Below are positions 55,063 through 64,000 of a stretch of 64,000 bases of DNA, in pieces. This stretch comes from Gemmatimonadota bacterium. Its GTDB lineage: Bacteria; Gemmatimonadota; Gemmatimonadetes; Longimicrobiales; Gaopeijiaceae. How positions within the stretch are numbered: the stretch's first letter is position 1; each line of letters starts with the position of its first letter. A program made the translations under genes and the position numbers. The notes beneath the pieces are model-generated. The model had not been told where the DNA came from. It saw only the letters and a list, made by a program, of their open reading frames with translations, and did not search any database. Location of the stretch: NCBI GenBank assembly GCA_040882465.1, contig JBBEBG010000036.1, positions 186,001-250,000 of the forward strand, given 5' to 3'.

Positions 55063-55308
55063 CGTGGAGGCCTCCGTTCTGGTTTGGAGGGGGACCGCCG
55101 GCCCCTTCGCGGGAGTGAAACACCTCCGGCCCTCACTTTGGTCCTGAGGGCGCCGGACCCTCGACGACGATTCCGTTCGCAGCCATTCCTGAAGCCATTC
55201 CAGAGCCTTGATTCCCTTCCCTGGTCCACGTACCCTCCGTGCGCGCGCTCCGAAGTGCCGCGAGGCCCCCTCGGTCGCGCCTCATTTGTTTCCAGGGGGT
55301 TGTGCCGG

Positions 55309-56169
55309 ATGTCCGCCATCGTCTTCCTCATTGACTGCCCCGACCGGAAGGGTCTCGTGGCCTCCACGAGCAACTTCTTTTACAAGCGAGGCTTCAACCT
55401 CCTCCACTGCCAGCAATACGTGGACCCGGAGGATCGGCACTTTTACATGCGCATGAAACTCAGCCTCGAGGACCTCGGAACCTCGCGAAAGGAGCTTGAA
55501 GAAGACTTCGCCGCCTTCGCCGGGGAGCTGGAGATGGAGTGGTCCGTCCATTACACGGACTACGTCCAGCGGATCGCCGTCCTGGTGACCACCGCGCCGC
55601 ACTGCCTCTACGATCTCCTCCTCCGAAAGGAGGAGGGCGAGCTCCGGTGCGAGATCCCCGTGATTATCAGCAACCACGCCACGCTCGAAGGTGTGGCGGA
55701 CCGCTTTCGCATCCCCTTCCACTTTCTTCCGGTGACGCCTGATTCACGCGCGGAGCAAGAGGAGCGCCTTCAGGAGCTCCTTCGCCGGTATCACATTGAC
55801 CTGGTCGTGCTCGCGAGGTACATGCAGGTCCTCACGGCGAACGTCGTGGCGCCCTATCGCGGCCGGATCATCAACATCCACCACGCCTTCCTTCCAGCCT
55901 TCCAGGGGGGAAATCCCTACGAACGCGCGTATGCCCGCGGCGTGAAGATGATCGGGGCCACGGCGCACTACGTCACGGAAGAGCTCGACGAGGGGCCGAT
56001 CATCGAGCAGGGTGTGGAGAGGGTCACGCACGAGCACACCCCCGAGGAGCTGCGCCGAATCGGACGCGATGTGGAGCGGATCGTGCTCGCGCGCGCAGTG
56101 AAGGCGCATGTGGAACACCAGATCATCGTCTCCGGCCGCCGTACGATCTGTTTCGGCGGCGCCTCCTGA
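55309..56169 (+). CDS. purU: Formyltetrahydrofolate deformylase
   Basis: PurU hydrolyses 10-formyltetrahydrofolate to formate and tetrahydrofolate, feeding formate to purine synthesis. From ATG 55309 it is 286 residues, starting MSAIVFLIDCPDRKGLVA, an ACT-like regulatory domain (1-80). The formyltransferase-like domain holds NIHHAFLPAFQGGNPY, with catalytic His and Asp elements (HHAF, TEELDEGPI). The frame is open back to 54349 antisense to the TPR gene and is rejected. It is the only plus-strand gene in the right third, in a 246-bp divergent gap. Confidence 0.95.
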   Translation: MSAIVFLIDCPDRKGLVASTSNFFYKRGFNLLHCQQYVDPEDRHFYMRMKLSLEDLGTSRKELEEDFAAFAGELEMEWSVHYTDYVQRIAVLVTTAPHCLYDLLLRKEEGELRCEIPVIISNHATLEGVADRFRIPFHFLPVTPDSRAEQEERLQELLRRYHIDLVVLARYMQVLTANVVAPYRGRIINIHHAFLPAFQGGNPYERAYARGVKMIGATAHYVTEELDEGPIIEQGVERVTHEHTPEELRRIGRDVERIVLARAVKAHVEHQIIVSGRRTICFGGAS

Positions 56170-56206
56170 CGCCGGCCCGCTCGCCCTGCGGCTCCCCGCT
56201 CCCGGG

Positions 56207-57169
56207 TTACTGAAGAGTCCGGGCGCGCGCGTTTCCAGTCTCGACGAGAGCGCGAAACCAGGGTACGGTTCGGCGAATTCCTTCGGTGAGCTCCACTTTG
56301 GGCTCCCACCCCAGGAGGGCGCGGGCCCGTGAGATGTCGGGGCGCCGCACCTTGGGATCGTCCACCGGAAGCGGGTAATATCGGATCTCCGAGGCGCTGG
56401 CCGTTTCCTCGACGATCACCCTCGCAAGCTCCGCCACCGTAAACTCGTTGGGGTTCCCCAGGTTCACGGGGTCCGAACCCGAGGCGTGGAAGAGTCGCGT
56501 GATCCCCTCCACGAGGTCGTCCACGAAACAAAAGGACCGCGTCTGCTCGCCGGATCCATAGATGGACAGCGGCTCCCCCCGGAGCGCCTGTACGATGAAG
56601 TTCGAGACGACCCGCCCGTCGCCCGGCCGCATCCGGGTCCCATAGGTGTTGAAGATCCGCACGATCCGCGTATCGATCCCGTGGGCGCGGTGATACGCCA
56701 TCGTGATCGCCTCCGCGAATCGTTTCGCCTCGTCATACACTCCGCGCGGCCCGACCGGGTTCACGTTTCCCCAATAACTCTCCGGTTGCGGATGGACCTG
56801 AGGATCTCCATAAACCTCCGAGGTCGAGGCCAGGAGGAAGCGCGCGTTTGTCGCCCTCGCCATTCCGAGCATGTTGTGCGTGCCTAGGCTTCCCACCTTG
56901 AGGGTCTGGATTGGAAGCTCGAGATAATCGACCGGGCTCGCGGGTGACGCGAAGTGGAGGATCCCGTCCAACTCCCCGGCCAGGTGGAGAGGTGTCGAGA
57001 CGTCGTGCTCGATAAAGGAGAAGCTTGAATTGTCCGCGAGGTGTTCGAGGTTTCTCCGGTGCCCGGTGATGAAGTTGTCCACACCCACGACCCGGTGGCC
57101 GTCCGCGAGGAAGCGGTCCACCAGGTGAGACCCGAGGAAACCCGCCGCACCGGTGATGAGAACCCTCAT
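56207..57169 (-). CDS. UDP-glucuronate decarboxylase (UDP-xylose synthase)
   Basis: This 320-residue extended short-chain dehydrogenase has [10 protein letters not shown] (7-16) for NAD. The UXS-type substrate motif is SPASPVDY, and the catalytic YxxxK is [29 protein letters not shown] matches the UDP-glucuronate decarboxylase subgroup rather than GalE. It turns UDP-glucuronate to UDP-xylose. It is translationally coupled (ATGA) to UDP-glucose dehydrogenase, which makes its substrate. Confidence 0.9.
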   Translation of the reverse strand: MRVLITGAAGFLGSHLVDRFLADGHRVVGVDNFITGHRRNLEHLADNSSFSFIEHDVSTPLHLAGELDGILHFASPASPVDYLELPIQTLKVGSLGTHNMLGMARATNARFLLASTSEVYGDPQVHPQPESYWGNVNPVGPRGVYDEAKRFAEAITMAYHRAHGIDTRIVRIFNTYGTRMRPGDGRVVSNFIVQALRGEPLSIYGSGEQTRSFCFVDDLVEGITRLFHASGSDPVNLGNPNEFTVAELARVIVEETASASEIRYYPLPVDDPKVRRPDISRARALLGWEPKVELTEGIRRTVPWFRALVETGNARARTLQ

Positions 57170-58503
57170 GCCGGCGGCCCCTTCGGCGCTTCTGGGAGCA
57201 CGGCCGGCCTCCCGATCGAGTGATATTCGAAGCCGAGCTCACGCATGCGGGCGGGCTCGTAAAGGTTTCGCCCGTCGAAGATGATGCAATGCCGCAAGCG
57301 CCCCCGCATCCGATCGAAGTCCGGCCGCCGGTACGGTTGCCACTCGGTGCAGATGAAAAGCGCGTCGGCTCCTTCGAGGCAATCGTAGTTGTGCTCCTTG
57401 AACTCGATTCGCTCCCCCAGGATCGAGCGGGCGCGATCCATCGCCACCGGATCGTGGGCCCGAACGCGCGCGCCCCGGGCGAGCAGTCCCTCGATGACGA
57501 CAAGGCTCGGCGCCTCGCGCATGTCGTCGGTTCCCGGCTTGAAGGCCAGCCCCCATACCGCGAAGGTACGCCCCGAAAGGTCCTCGCCGAATCGTTGCAC
57601 GGCTCGGTCCACGAGGAGCCGCTTCTGGTCGTGGTTCACCCGCTCCACCGCGTCGAGGAGGCCCCCTTCCTGCTCCATTTCGCTGAGCGTCTTGAGCAGG
57701 GCCTTCACGTCCTTCGGAAAACAAGACCCGCCGTACCCTATCCCGGGGAAGAGAAAGGCCTGTCCGATCCGCGAGTCGCTCCCTACGCCATGGCGCACTC
57801 GATCCACGTCGGCGCCCGTGACCTCGCAGAGGCGCGCCATGAGGTTCATGAAGCTGATCCGGGTCGCGAGCATCGCGTTGGCGGCGTACTTGGTGATCTC
57901 GGCGGAAGCCACGTCCATGAACAGGATCGGATTCCCCGTCCGGACGAAGGGGGCGTAAAGCTCCTCCAGCGTCGCGCGAGCCCGCTCGCTCTCCACCCCG
58001 AGAACCACGCGGTCGGGTTTCATGAAGTCCTCGACCGCGGCTCCCTCCTTGAGGAACTCCGGATTCGAGCAGACGTGGACGGGATGGGAGGTGCGGGCCT
58101 CGATCTCCCGGCGGACGAGGCGCGCCGTCCCGACCGGGACCGTGCTTTTCGTCACGACGACCTTTTCGCCATTCATGTGGTCGCCGATGGACCGTGCGAC
58201 GGCGAGCACGTGCTGGAGATCGGCGGACCCATCTTCACGTTCGGGCGTCCCCACGGCGATGAAGATCACCTCCGCCGCGCGGACGGCGTCCCCGATCTCG
58301 GTTGTGAAGCGAAGGCGTCCCTCCTGAAGGTTCTGCTCGACGAGCGGGTCGAGACCCGGCTCGTGGATGGGGACCTTGCCCTCCGAGAGGGCCTTCACTT
58401 TTTCCGCGACCGAATCCACGCAGGTGACGTCATTCCCCGTCTCCGCGAGGCACGCACCCGCGACAAGTCCAACGTATCCGGTTCCGACGATGGTGACTTT
58501 CAT
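57166..58503 (-). CDS. UDP-glucose 6-dehydrogenase
   Basis: This 445-residue enzyme oxidises UDP-glucose twice to UDP-glucuronate using NAD. The N-terminal Rossmann motif is [19 protein letters not shown], the catalytic Cys lies in [14 protein letters not shown], and the C-terminal UDP-binding domain includes [18 protein letters not shown]. Length is typical of the Ugd/TuaD class. It feeds the coupled UDP-xylose synthase. The gap upstream to cysNC is 118 bases. Confidence 0.94.
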   Translation of the reverse strand: MKVTIVGTGYVGLVAGACLAETGNDVTCVDSVAEKVKALSEGKVPIHEPGLDPLVEQNLQEGRLRFTTEIGDAVRAAEVIFIAVGTPEREDGSADLQHVLAVARSIGDHMNGEKVVVTKSTVPVGTARLVRREIEARTSHPVHVCSNPEFLKEGAAVEDFMKPDRVVLGVESERARATLEELYAPFVRTGNPILFMDVASAEITKYAANAMLATRISFMNLMARLCEVTGADVDRVRHGVGSDSRIGQAFLFPGIGYGGSCFPKDVKALLKTLSEMEQEGGLLDAVERVNHDQKRLLVDRAVQRFGEDLSGRTFAVWGLAFKPGTDDMREAPSLVVIEGLLARGARVRAHDPVAMDRARSILGERIEFKEHNYDCLEGADALFICTEWQPYRRPDFDRMRGRLRHCIIFDGRNLYEPARMRELGFEYHSIGRPAVLPEAPKGPPA

Positions 58504-58621
58504 GAGGCGTTCGAATGGGATCGAGAACGAAGGATGGGCGAAAACCTACCTGACTGGGACCGCTCCGACAACGCGACGGCACCCGCCCCCCCGGCGCCGC
58601 GACGGATACGACAGGACGAGG

Positions 58622-60532
58622 TCATCCCGGGGGTACTAGTCCGTCTTGGACGAGTCGGTCCACGATGCGATCCACGGCCTCTTCGACCTGGATCGATGAG
58701 GTGTCGAGCTCCATCTCGGGCTTTTCGGGCGGTTCGTACGGTCCGCGGCTCCCGGAGAGGTTTCCGAGCCGCCCCTCCGCCTCCAGCCGGTAGAGCCCCT
58801 TGGGATCTCGCTTTCGAAGCTCTTCGAGCGGCGCATGCACCCAGATCTCCAGGAACCGTCCCTCCGGGAAGAGCTTCCGGAGGTTGTCGCGCCCTTCCCG
58901 GTACGGCGATACGAACGTGCAAAGTACGAGATTCCCATGTTCGAAGAAGAGCTTCGCGACCTCACCGGCCCGTCGGATGTTCTCCACCCGGTCGCGAGGA
59001 CTGAAGGCCAGGTCTCCGCAAAGCCCGTGCCGGATCTGGTCCCCATCGAGGAGCATGGTCCGCACGCCCCGCTCGAAGAGGCGGCGTTCCAATTCGCGCG
59101 CGATCGTGGTCTTTCCGGCACCGGAAAGACCTGTCAGCCAGAGAACTGCCGCCCGGTTCACGTTTCGGAGCTCCCGCTCCTCCCGCGGGATGTTCCAGGC
59201 CTGCCAGACGACGTTCGGCGAGACCGGTCGGCCGGATTTTGGAGAATCTTCCCCTTCGAGATCCAACCGTCGCACCATGCCTCGGATCATCCCGGCCGCA
59301 ACCGTGACATTGGTGTGCGGATCCACGAGGACGAAGCTCCCCGTCTGGATGTTGATCTGGTAGGAGTCGAAAAAGAGGGGCTTCGACGTCGAGATTTCCA
59401 CCCGCCCGATCTCGTTCAGGCCGAGTGTCCGGGTCTTCTCGCGGTGAAGCGTGTCCACGTCCACCCGGTACTCGACCTTGTCCACGAAGGCTTGCACCTG
59501 CCGGGTCGTGTGAAGGAGGAGATACGGACGGGCCGGCTCCATCTCCTCTTCATTCATCCAGCAGAGGTAAGCCTCGAAACGATTGCCGAGCTCGGGGAGA
59601 TTTTTCTTCCGGACGACCATGTCGCCCCGGGAGATATCCACCTCGTCCTCCATGGTGAGGACGACGGCTTCCCCGGCTCGCGCCTCCTGCGTCACGCCCT
59701 CATAGGTCTCCACGGTGCGCACGCGGGTTCGCATCCCGGAGGGGAGAACGAGAACCTCTTCACCCGGGCCGATGGAGCCCGACGCCACGGTTCCGGCGTA
59801 TCCTCGGAAGTTTTGATGCGGGCGCAGGACGTACTGCACCGGAAAGCGGAAGTCGATCTGGTTCCGGCGCGCCCCGACGCTGACGTTTTCCAGCTTGTGG
59901 AGGAGCGAGCCCCCCTTGTACCAGGGCATCCGGTTGGACCAGTCCACGACGTTGTCGCCCTCGAGCGCGCTGATCGGGACGTAGGAGATATCCTTGACCG
60001 TGAGTTTGGTCGCGAACTCGCGGAATTCGGCGCGGATCTGGTCATAGACCTCCTCGGAGTAGCCCACGAGGTCCATCTTGTTCACCGCGACGATGACGTG
60101 CGGGATCCCCAGGAGGGAGGTGATGAAGGCGTGCCGCCGCGACTGCGTCAGCACTCCCTTTCGTGCGTCCACGAGGATGACCGCCAGCTCGGCGGTCGAG
60201 GCGCCGGTGACCATGTTTCTCGTGTACTGCACGTGCCCCGGCGTATCCGCGATGATGAACTTCCGCTTCGGCGTCGCGAAATAGCGGTACGCGACGTCGA
60301 TCGTGATTTTCTGCTCCCGCTCGGCCCGGAGCCCGTCGGTGAGGAGAGCGAGGTTCACCCTTTCTTCCCCAAGGCGCCGGCTCGCCCCCTCGATCTGCTC
60401 CATCTGATCTTCGAAGATGGATTTGGTGTCGTGGAGGAGGCGGCCGATGAGGGTGCTTTTCCCATCGTCCACGCTCCCGGCCGTCGTGAACCGGAGGAGT
60501 TCCGTCTCGGCGTAAACTCTGGGGGAGGACAT
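58622..60532 (-). CDS. cysNC: Sulfate adenylyltransferase subunit 1 / adenylylsulfate kinase fusion
   Basis: This 636-residue bifunctional enzyme has an N-terminal GTPase (about 1-440) with SVDDGKSTLIGRLLHD, DTPGHVQYTRNM and NKMDL, which drives ATP sulfurylase. An APS kinase (about 455-636) follows, with LTGLSGAGKTTIARELERRL. It turns sulfate plus ATP into APS and then PAPS. The start ATG shares one base with the cysD stop (TGATG). The fusion is a known form. Confidence 0.97.
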   Translation of the reverse strand: MSSPRVYAETELLRFTTAGSVDDGKSTLIGRLLHDTKSIFEDQMEQIEGASRRLGEERVNLALLTDGLRAEREQKITIDVAYRYFATPKRKFIIADTPGHVQYTRNMVTGASTAELAVILVDARKGVLTQSRRHAFITSLLGIPHVIVAVNKMDLVGYSEEVYDQIRAEFREFATKLTVKDISYVPISALEGDNVVDWSNRMPWYKGGSLLHKLENVSVGARRNQIDFRFPVQYVLRPHQNFRGYAGTVASGSIGPGEEVLVLPSGMRTRVRTVETYEGVTQEARAGEAVVLTMEDEVDISRGDMVVRKKNLPELGNRFEAYLCWMNEEEMEPARPYLLLHTTRQVQAFVDKVEYRVDVDTLHREKTRTLGLNEIGRVEISTSKPLFFDSYQINIQTGSFVLVDPHTNVTVAAGMIRGMVRRLDLEGEDSPKSGRPVSPNVVWQAWNIPREERELRNVNRAAVLWLTGLSGAGKTTIARELERRLFERGVRTMLLDGDQIRHGLCGDLAFSPRDRVENIRRAGEVAKLFFEHGNLVLCTFVSPYREGRDNLRKLFPEGRFLEIWVHAPLEELRKRDPKGLYRLEAEGRLGNLSGSRGPYEPPEKPEMELDTSSIQVEEAVDRIVDRLVQDGLVPPG

Positions 60533-61437
60533 CAGAAGTACCCCTCCCGCTTCCGGTCTTCCATCGCGGCCTCGGAACGCTTGTCGTCACTCCGCCCGCC
60601 CCGCTCGGTGACGCGGGCCACGGAGGTCTCCTGGATGATCTCGTCCACCGTCCCCGCCGCGGATTCGACGGCACCGGTGCAGGTCGCATCGCCGATCGTG
60701 CGAAAGCGCACGCGCGTCCGCACCTCCTCGTCGGTCGTGAGCACCCGGATGAATTCGGTGCGTGCGAGAAGCATCCCATTTCGACGGACGAGGGCCCGCT
60801 CGTGCGCAAAGTAGAGGGAGGGAATCGGAAGGTCCTCGTGCCGGATGTACTGCCAAATGTCGAGCTCGGTCCAGTTCGACAGGGGAAAGACACGGAAGTG
60901 CTCGCCTGGGTTCTTTTTCCCATTGTAGAGGCTCCAGAGCTCGGGGCGCTGGTTTTTCGGGTCCCACTGGCCGAAGCGGTCGCGGTGGGAAAAAAAACGC
61001 TCCTTCGCGCGTGCCTTTTCCTCGTCGCGACGGGCTCCCCCGAGCGCGGCGTCCACCTGGAGCTCCCTCAGCGCGTCGAGGAGGGTGACCGTCTGGAGCG
61101 CGTTCCGACTCGCCTCGGGACCCTTCTCTTCTTTCGCCCTTCCCTGGTCGATGGAATCCTGCACGTAGCGGACGACGAGCTCGGCCTCCATCTCGGCCAC
61201 AAAGCGGTCCCTGAATTCGATCGTCTCGGGAAAGTTGTGCCCCGTGTCCACATGGAGGAGGGGAAAGGGTATCGGGGCCGGATGGAAGGCCTTACGGGCG
61301 AGCCAGGCCATCACGATCGAGTCCTTTCCCCCGGAAAAGAGGAGAATCGGCCGGTCGAACTGGGCCGCGACCTCACGGAAGACGTGGACCGCCTCGTTTT
61401 CGAGGGCCCTCAGGTGCCCCTGTACGCGTTGCTTCAT
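60532..61437 (-). CDS. cysD: Sulfate adenylyltransferase subunit 2
   Basis: This 301-residue PP-loop ATP pyrophosphatase has FSGGKDSIVMAW (35-46). The C-terminus contains RTIGDATCTGAVES and REGYF, typical of CysD. It works with CysN to make APS. It lies 10 bases after cysQ and overlaps cysNC by one base, so the three genes are one unit. Confidence 0.97.
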   Translation of the reverse strand: MKQRVQGHLRALENEAVHVFREVAAQFDRPILLFSGGKDSIVMAWLARKAFHPAPIPFPLLHVDTGHNFPETIEFRDRFVAEMEAELVVRYVQDSIDQGRAKEEKGPEASRNALQTVTLLDALRELQVDAALGGARRDEEKARAKERFFSHRDRFGQWDPKNQRPELWSLYNGKKNPGEHFRVFPLSNWTELDIWQYIRHEDLPIPSLYFAHERALVRRNGMLLARTEFIRVLTTDEEVRTRVRFRTIGDATCTGAVESAAGTVDEIIQETSVARVTERGGRSDDKRSEAAMEDRKREGYF

Positions 61438-61447
61438 CGCTATCCCT

Positions 61448-62308
61448 TCATCGTGGTGCCAGCCCCGCGCGCCCCAGGAGGTCGCGCCACGGGCCCGCCG
61501 GGTCCCCGACGGCGAGGAAGGGCAAGTTCGTCAGGGTCTCCTTGTTGTAACGCAGCGTGCCCCCGGAGCTCGCGCCGTCCAAGGTGAACACCCGTCCGCC
61601 CGCCGCCTCGAGCACACTCTGGGCGGCTCCCGTATCCCACTCCATGGTGGGACGGTCCCGGAAGTAGAGGTCCGCCTTCCCCTCGGCGAGGAGACAGAAC
61701 TTTAGGGAGCTCCCCATGCTGGTGAATTCCACGTTGTCCCCGAGCGCCCCTGCGAGCGCCTTCACCCCGGGCCCGGCGTGGTCGCGGCTCGCGACCAACA
61801 CGGGGCGCCCGGCCCGGAAGCGCCGGGAGCTGATCGCGCGAAACGCGTCGTCGCCTTCCGCGGCCTCCGCGCCCCACCCCTCCGCGCCCCTGAAGGTCCG
61901 GCCCAGGGCAGGGGCGTGAACGATCCCGGCGATCGGCCGTCCCCCCTCCACGAAAGCGACGTTCACCGTGAATTCCCCCGTTCCCTTCAGGAACTCCTTG
62001 GTGCCGTCCACGGGATCCACGAGCCAGAAACGATCCCAGTTCGCCCGGTCCCGGATCGCTTCCGGGTCCGACTCTTCGGAGAGGCATGGGGTCCCCGGAA
62101 GGAGCGTGCCCAATTCACGCTCGAGGGTGAGGTGTGCGGCCCGGTCGGCGACGGTCAGGGGAGACCCGTCCCCCTTCTCTTCCGTCGGAAGGGTCGGGGA
62201 GTGGCGCAGGACCTCCTCGCCGGTACGACGCACGATCGCCGTGAGATCATCGAGCGAAAAGGGAAGCCGAGTCCTTAGCGAGGCGCCTCCCTCCCCTTCA
62301 CAATCCAC
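61448..62308 (-). CDS. cysQ: 3'(2'),5'-bisphosphate nucleotidase
   Basis: CysQ hydrolyses PAP to AMP, removing the by-product of PAPS use. The 286 residues contain the lithium-sensitive phosphatase motifs DPVDGTKEFL (metal-binding), SEESD (Glu) and WDTGAAQSVLEAAGG. The GTG start at 62308 overlaps the upstream dehydrogenase by 34 bases; no ATG lies closer to the family N-terminus. It is the first of the sulfate activation genes here. No PAPS reductase is nearby, so PAP would come from sulfotransferases or elsewhere. Confidence 0.9.
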   Translation of the reverse strand: MDCEGEGGASLRTRLPFSLDDLTAIVRRTGEEVLRHSPTLPTEEKGDGSPLTVADRAAHLTLERELGTLLPGTPCLSEESDPEAIRDRANWDRFWLVDPVDGTKEFLKGTGEFTVNVAFVEGGRPIAGIVHAPALGRTFRGAEGWGAEAAEGDDAFRAISSRRFRAGRPVLVASRDHAGPGVKALAGALGDNVEFTSMGSSLKFCLLAEGKADLYFRDRPTMEWDTGAAQSVLEAAGGRVFTLDGASSGGTLRYNKETLTNLPFLAVGDPAGPWRDLLGRAGLAPR

Positions 62309-63618
62309 CGCGGCGCACGCCCCCCCACCTGTTCGCCGGTCACCTTGGCGGTCGCATTCCTCGAGTCCACCAGGACCCTGGAGTGCTCGAGAATGCGCCC
62401 CAGATCGAAGCTCGAGTGATCCGTTACGAGCAGCACGGCATCGGCGGACCGGAGTACCTCATCGGTGAGCGGGACCCCCGTCCAGCGCTTCCCGTCATCC
62501 TCGTACGACTCGATATACGGGTCATGGAAGAGGACCTCCGCCCCCTCGCGCTCGAGATCCTTTATGATCTCGAGGGCCGGCGACTCGCGGATGTCGTCAA
62601 TATCCTTCTTGTACGCCACGCCGAGAAGGAGGATGCGCGAGCCGTTCACCGCCTTTCGTTCGCGGTTCAGCGCCTCGCGGACCTTGCCCACCATGAAGTG
62701 AGGCATCTCCGCGTTGATCTCGGACGCGAGCTCGATGAAGCGCGTCCGATAATCGAGAGTGCGCATCTTCCAGGACAGATAGTGCGGGTCCACCGGGATG
62801 CAGTGTCCCCCGAGGCCGGGACCCGGAGTGAAGCGCATGAATCCGAAGGGTTTCGTGGCCGCCGCGTCCACGACCTCCCAGATGTCCACCCCGAGGCGGT
62901 CGGCGATCTGAGCCGTTTCGTTCACGAGGGCGATGTTGACCGCCCGGAAGGTGTTTTCGAGGATCTTCACCATCTCCGCGGCCTCCGGGGAGGAGACCGG
63001 GACCATCGTCTCGATGAAACGCCGGTACGCCGCCAGGCCGGCCTCGAGGCAGGCCGGAGTGATCCCCCCGATGACCTTCGGGGTGTTCCGCGTTCCCCAG
63101 GCGGGATTCCCCGGATCTATCCGCTCGGGAGAGAAGCTGAGGTAGAAGTCCTTCCCGACCTGGAGCCCCCGAGCCTCGAAGAGGGGGAGGAGGACGTCCC
63201 TCGTCGTCCCCGGATAGGTCGTGGATTCGAGGACGATGAGCTGGCCCGGGCGAAGCGTCGCCGCCACGGCTTGCCCCGCCGCGAGGATATAGGAGATGTC
63301 AGGGTCCCTCGTCTTCGAAAGCGGGGTTGGAACGCAGATCGAGATGACGGACGCCTCCCCGAGGCGGGCCATGTCGTCGGTCGCCTCGAGGAGTCCCGCC
63401 TCTCGAAGCGCGGCCACCTCCTCGGAGGGAACGTCCTGGATGTGGCTCCGCCCCTCCTGGATCCCCTGCACCACGTCCTTCTTCACGTCGAACGCGATGA
63501 CGCGGCACCCGCTCTTCCCGATTTCCACCGCGAGGGGAAGGCCGACGTAGCCCAACCCCAACACCCCGAAAATCACGTCGTCGCCGCCGAAACGGTCGGC
63601 GAGTGAGGACTTGGCCAT
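62275..63618 (-). CDS. Nucleotide-sugar dehydrogenase, WbpA/WecC type
   Basis: From ATG 63618 (AAAGGA upstream) this is 447 residues. It has GLGYVGLPLAVEIGKSG at the N-terminus and VPTPLSKTRDPDIS, with the catalytic Cys in GPGLGGHCIPVDPHYL. The spacing fits UDP-N-acetyl-hexosamine 6-dehydrogenases (UDP-GlcNAc or UDP-ManNAc), which make UDP-acetamido-uronic acids for surface glycans. Residues of the longer frame upstream to 63717 look non-coding. Which hexosamine is used is not clear from sequence. Confidence 0.88.
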   Translation of the reverse strand: MAKSSLADRFGGDDVIFGVLGLGYVGLPLAVEIGKSGCRVIAFDVKKDVVQGIQEGRSHIQDVPSEEVAALREAGLLEATDDMARLGEASVISICVPTPLSKTRDPDISYILAAGQAVAATLRPGQLIVLESTTYPGTTRDVLLPLFEARGLQVGKDFYLSFSPERIDPGNPAWGTRNTPKVIGGITPACLEAGLAAYRRFIETMVPVSSPEAAEMVKILENTFRAVNIALVNETAQIADRLGVDIWEVVDAAATKPFGFMRFTPGPGLGGHCIPVDPHYLSWKMRTLDYRTRFIELASEINAEMPHFMVGKVREALNRERKAVNGSRILLLGVAYKKDIDDIRESPALEIIKDLEREGAEVLFHDPYIESYEDDGKRWTGVPLTDEVLRSADAVLLVTDHSSFDLGRILEHSRVLVDSRNATAKVTGEQVGGRAPRWIVKGREAPR

Positions 63619-63744
63619 TCGGCGCTTCCTTTGCGTAGTTCGTCCGGCGATCGAGCCCACACCGATACGGCCCCCCCGGGCGGCCGGGAATATCGCGGAG
63701 GGAAGAAGGGCGGGCAACGCGTGGAATCGCGTTGATGCGGTGTT

Positions 63745-64000
63745 TCAAGGCCCCTGGGTCCTCGCGCGCGCCCATCTCTCGGCCCCCGCGACCACCCCCT
63801 CCAGCGTGTGGGGGTCGGCGATCTCCTGGGGGGGAATTCCCAGGCGTTCGAGGGCCCCGGCGGTCGCGGGCCCGATCGCAACGACTCCCACGCCCGGGGG
63901 GAGAGATCTCCGGGCGCCCCAGCTGGCGGCGAAGCTCCGGGCCGCGGACCCGGCCGTGAAGGTCAACAGATCGATCTTCCCGGCGGCCACGTCCGCGCCG
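63745..64000 (-). CDS. hemD: Uroporphyrinogen-III synthase (5' end off the window)
   Basis: The C-terminal 84 residues of a frame entering from the right edge contain LLTFTAGSAARSFAAS and VVAIGPATAGALERLGIPP. ADPHTLEGVVAGAERW follows before the stop. This matches HemD's last domain, which cyclises hydroxymethylbilane to uroporphyrinogen III. The start is outside the window. It lies 62 kb from hemB, so the haem genes are not in one operon here. Confidence 0.78.
   Translation of the reverse strand, partial: GADVAAGKIDLLTFTAGSAARSFAASWGARRSLPPGVGVVAIGPATAGALERLGIPPQEIADPHTLEGVVAGAERWARARTQGP

Overview
This 64 kb window is GC-rich, densely coded chromosome from a diderm bacterium. The evidence for a diderm is a BamD-like lipoprotein, a SusC/SusD outer-membrane pair, an outer-membrane beta-barrel and many lipobox proteins. 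A run of ADOP-type orphan permeases, an Ig/Fn3-decorated leishmanolysin-like protease, SusC/D and Tat-exported flavoenzymes together fit best with Gemmatimonadota or a relative. That assignment is an inference from gene content, because the window holds no rRNA or other strong marker. I see no CRISPR array, tRNA, insertion sequence or phage gene.

Left part (1-17.4 kb, minus strand). A truncated LysM exported protein is followed by an intergenic region of long GC-rich inverted repeats and a G-quadruplex-like stretch (1.0-1.66 kb). Next comes a tightly packed housekeeping operon, in transcription order RSH (p)ppGpp enzyme, uvrB, tsaE, tsaB and an in-frame rimI-hemB fusion, with ATGA/GTGA overlaps at the last two junctions. 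Further along are radC, a large lipoprotein metalloprotease, a 1006-aa LuxR-type ATPase regulator, and a translationally coupled set of a small membrane protein, a B12-type radical SAM enzyme and an acyl carrier protein.

Central part (17.7-39.6 kb, mostly plus strand). This is the accessory core. It encodes a series of exported enzymes: a Tat-type FAD amine oxidase with a polyglycine insert, a cytochrome c lipoprotein on the opposite strand, a triple-domain RidA protein, an M28-M19 double peptidase, a Tat-exported class V PLP enzyme, gamma-glutamyltransferase, and a Tat-lipoprotein D-amino-acid-oxidase homologue whose domain order is circularly permuted and which also carries a polyglycine insert. 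Four consecutive ADOP permeases without an ATPase sit in the middle. I infer that peptides and gamma-glutamyl compounds are cleaved outside the cytoplasm, the released amino acids (possibly D-amino acids) are oxidised by flavoenzymes, and RidA hydrolyses the imines.

Right part (39.6-64 kb). An outer-membrane protein and a SusC/SusD pair lie next to an Fn3 lipoprotein. Then come secA, nadD, a bamD-like gene, a DegT/DnrJ sugar aminotransferase, two TPR genes, purU (plus strand), and a nucleotide-sugar and sulfate-activation block: UDP-xylose synthase, UDP-glucose dehydrogenase, cysNC, cysD, cysQ and a WbpA/WecC-type dehydrogenase. That block could supply UDP-uronic acids, UDP-xylose and PAPS for surface glycans. 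The window ends inside hemD.
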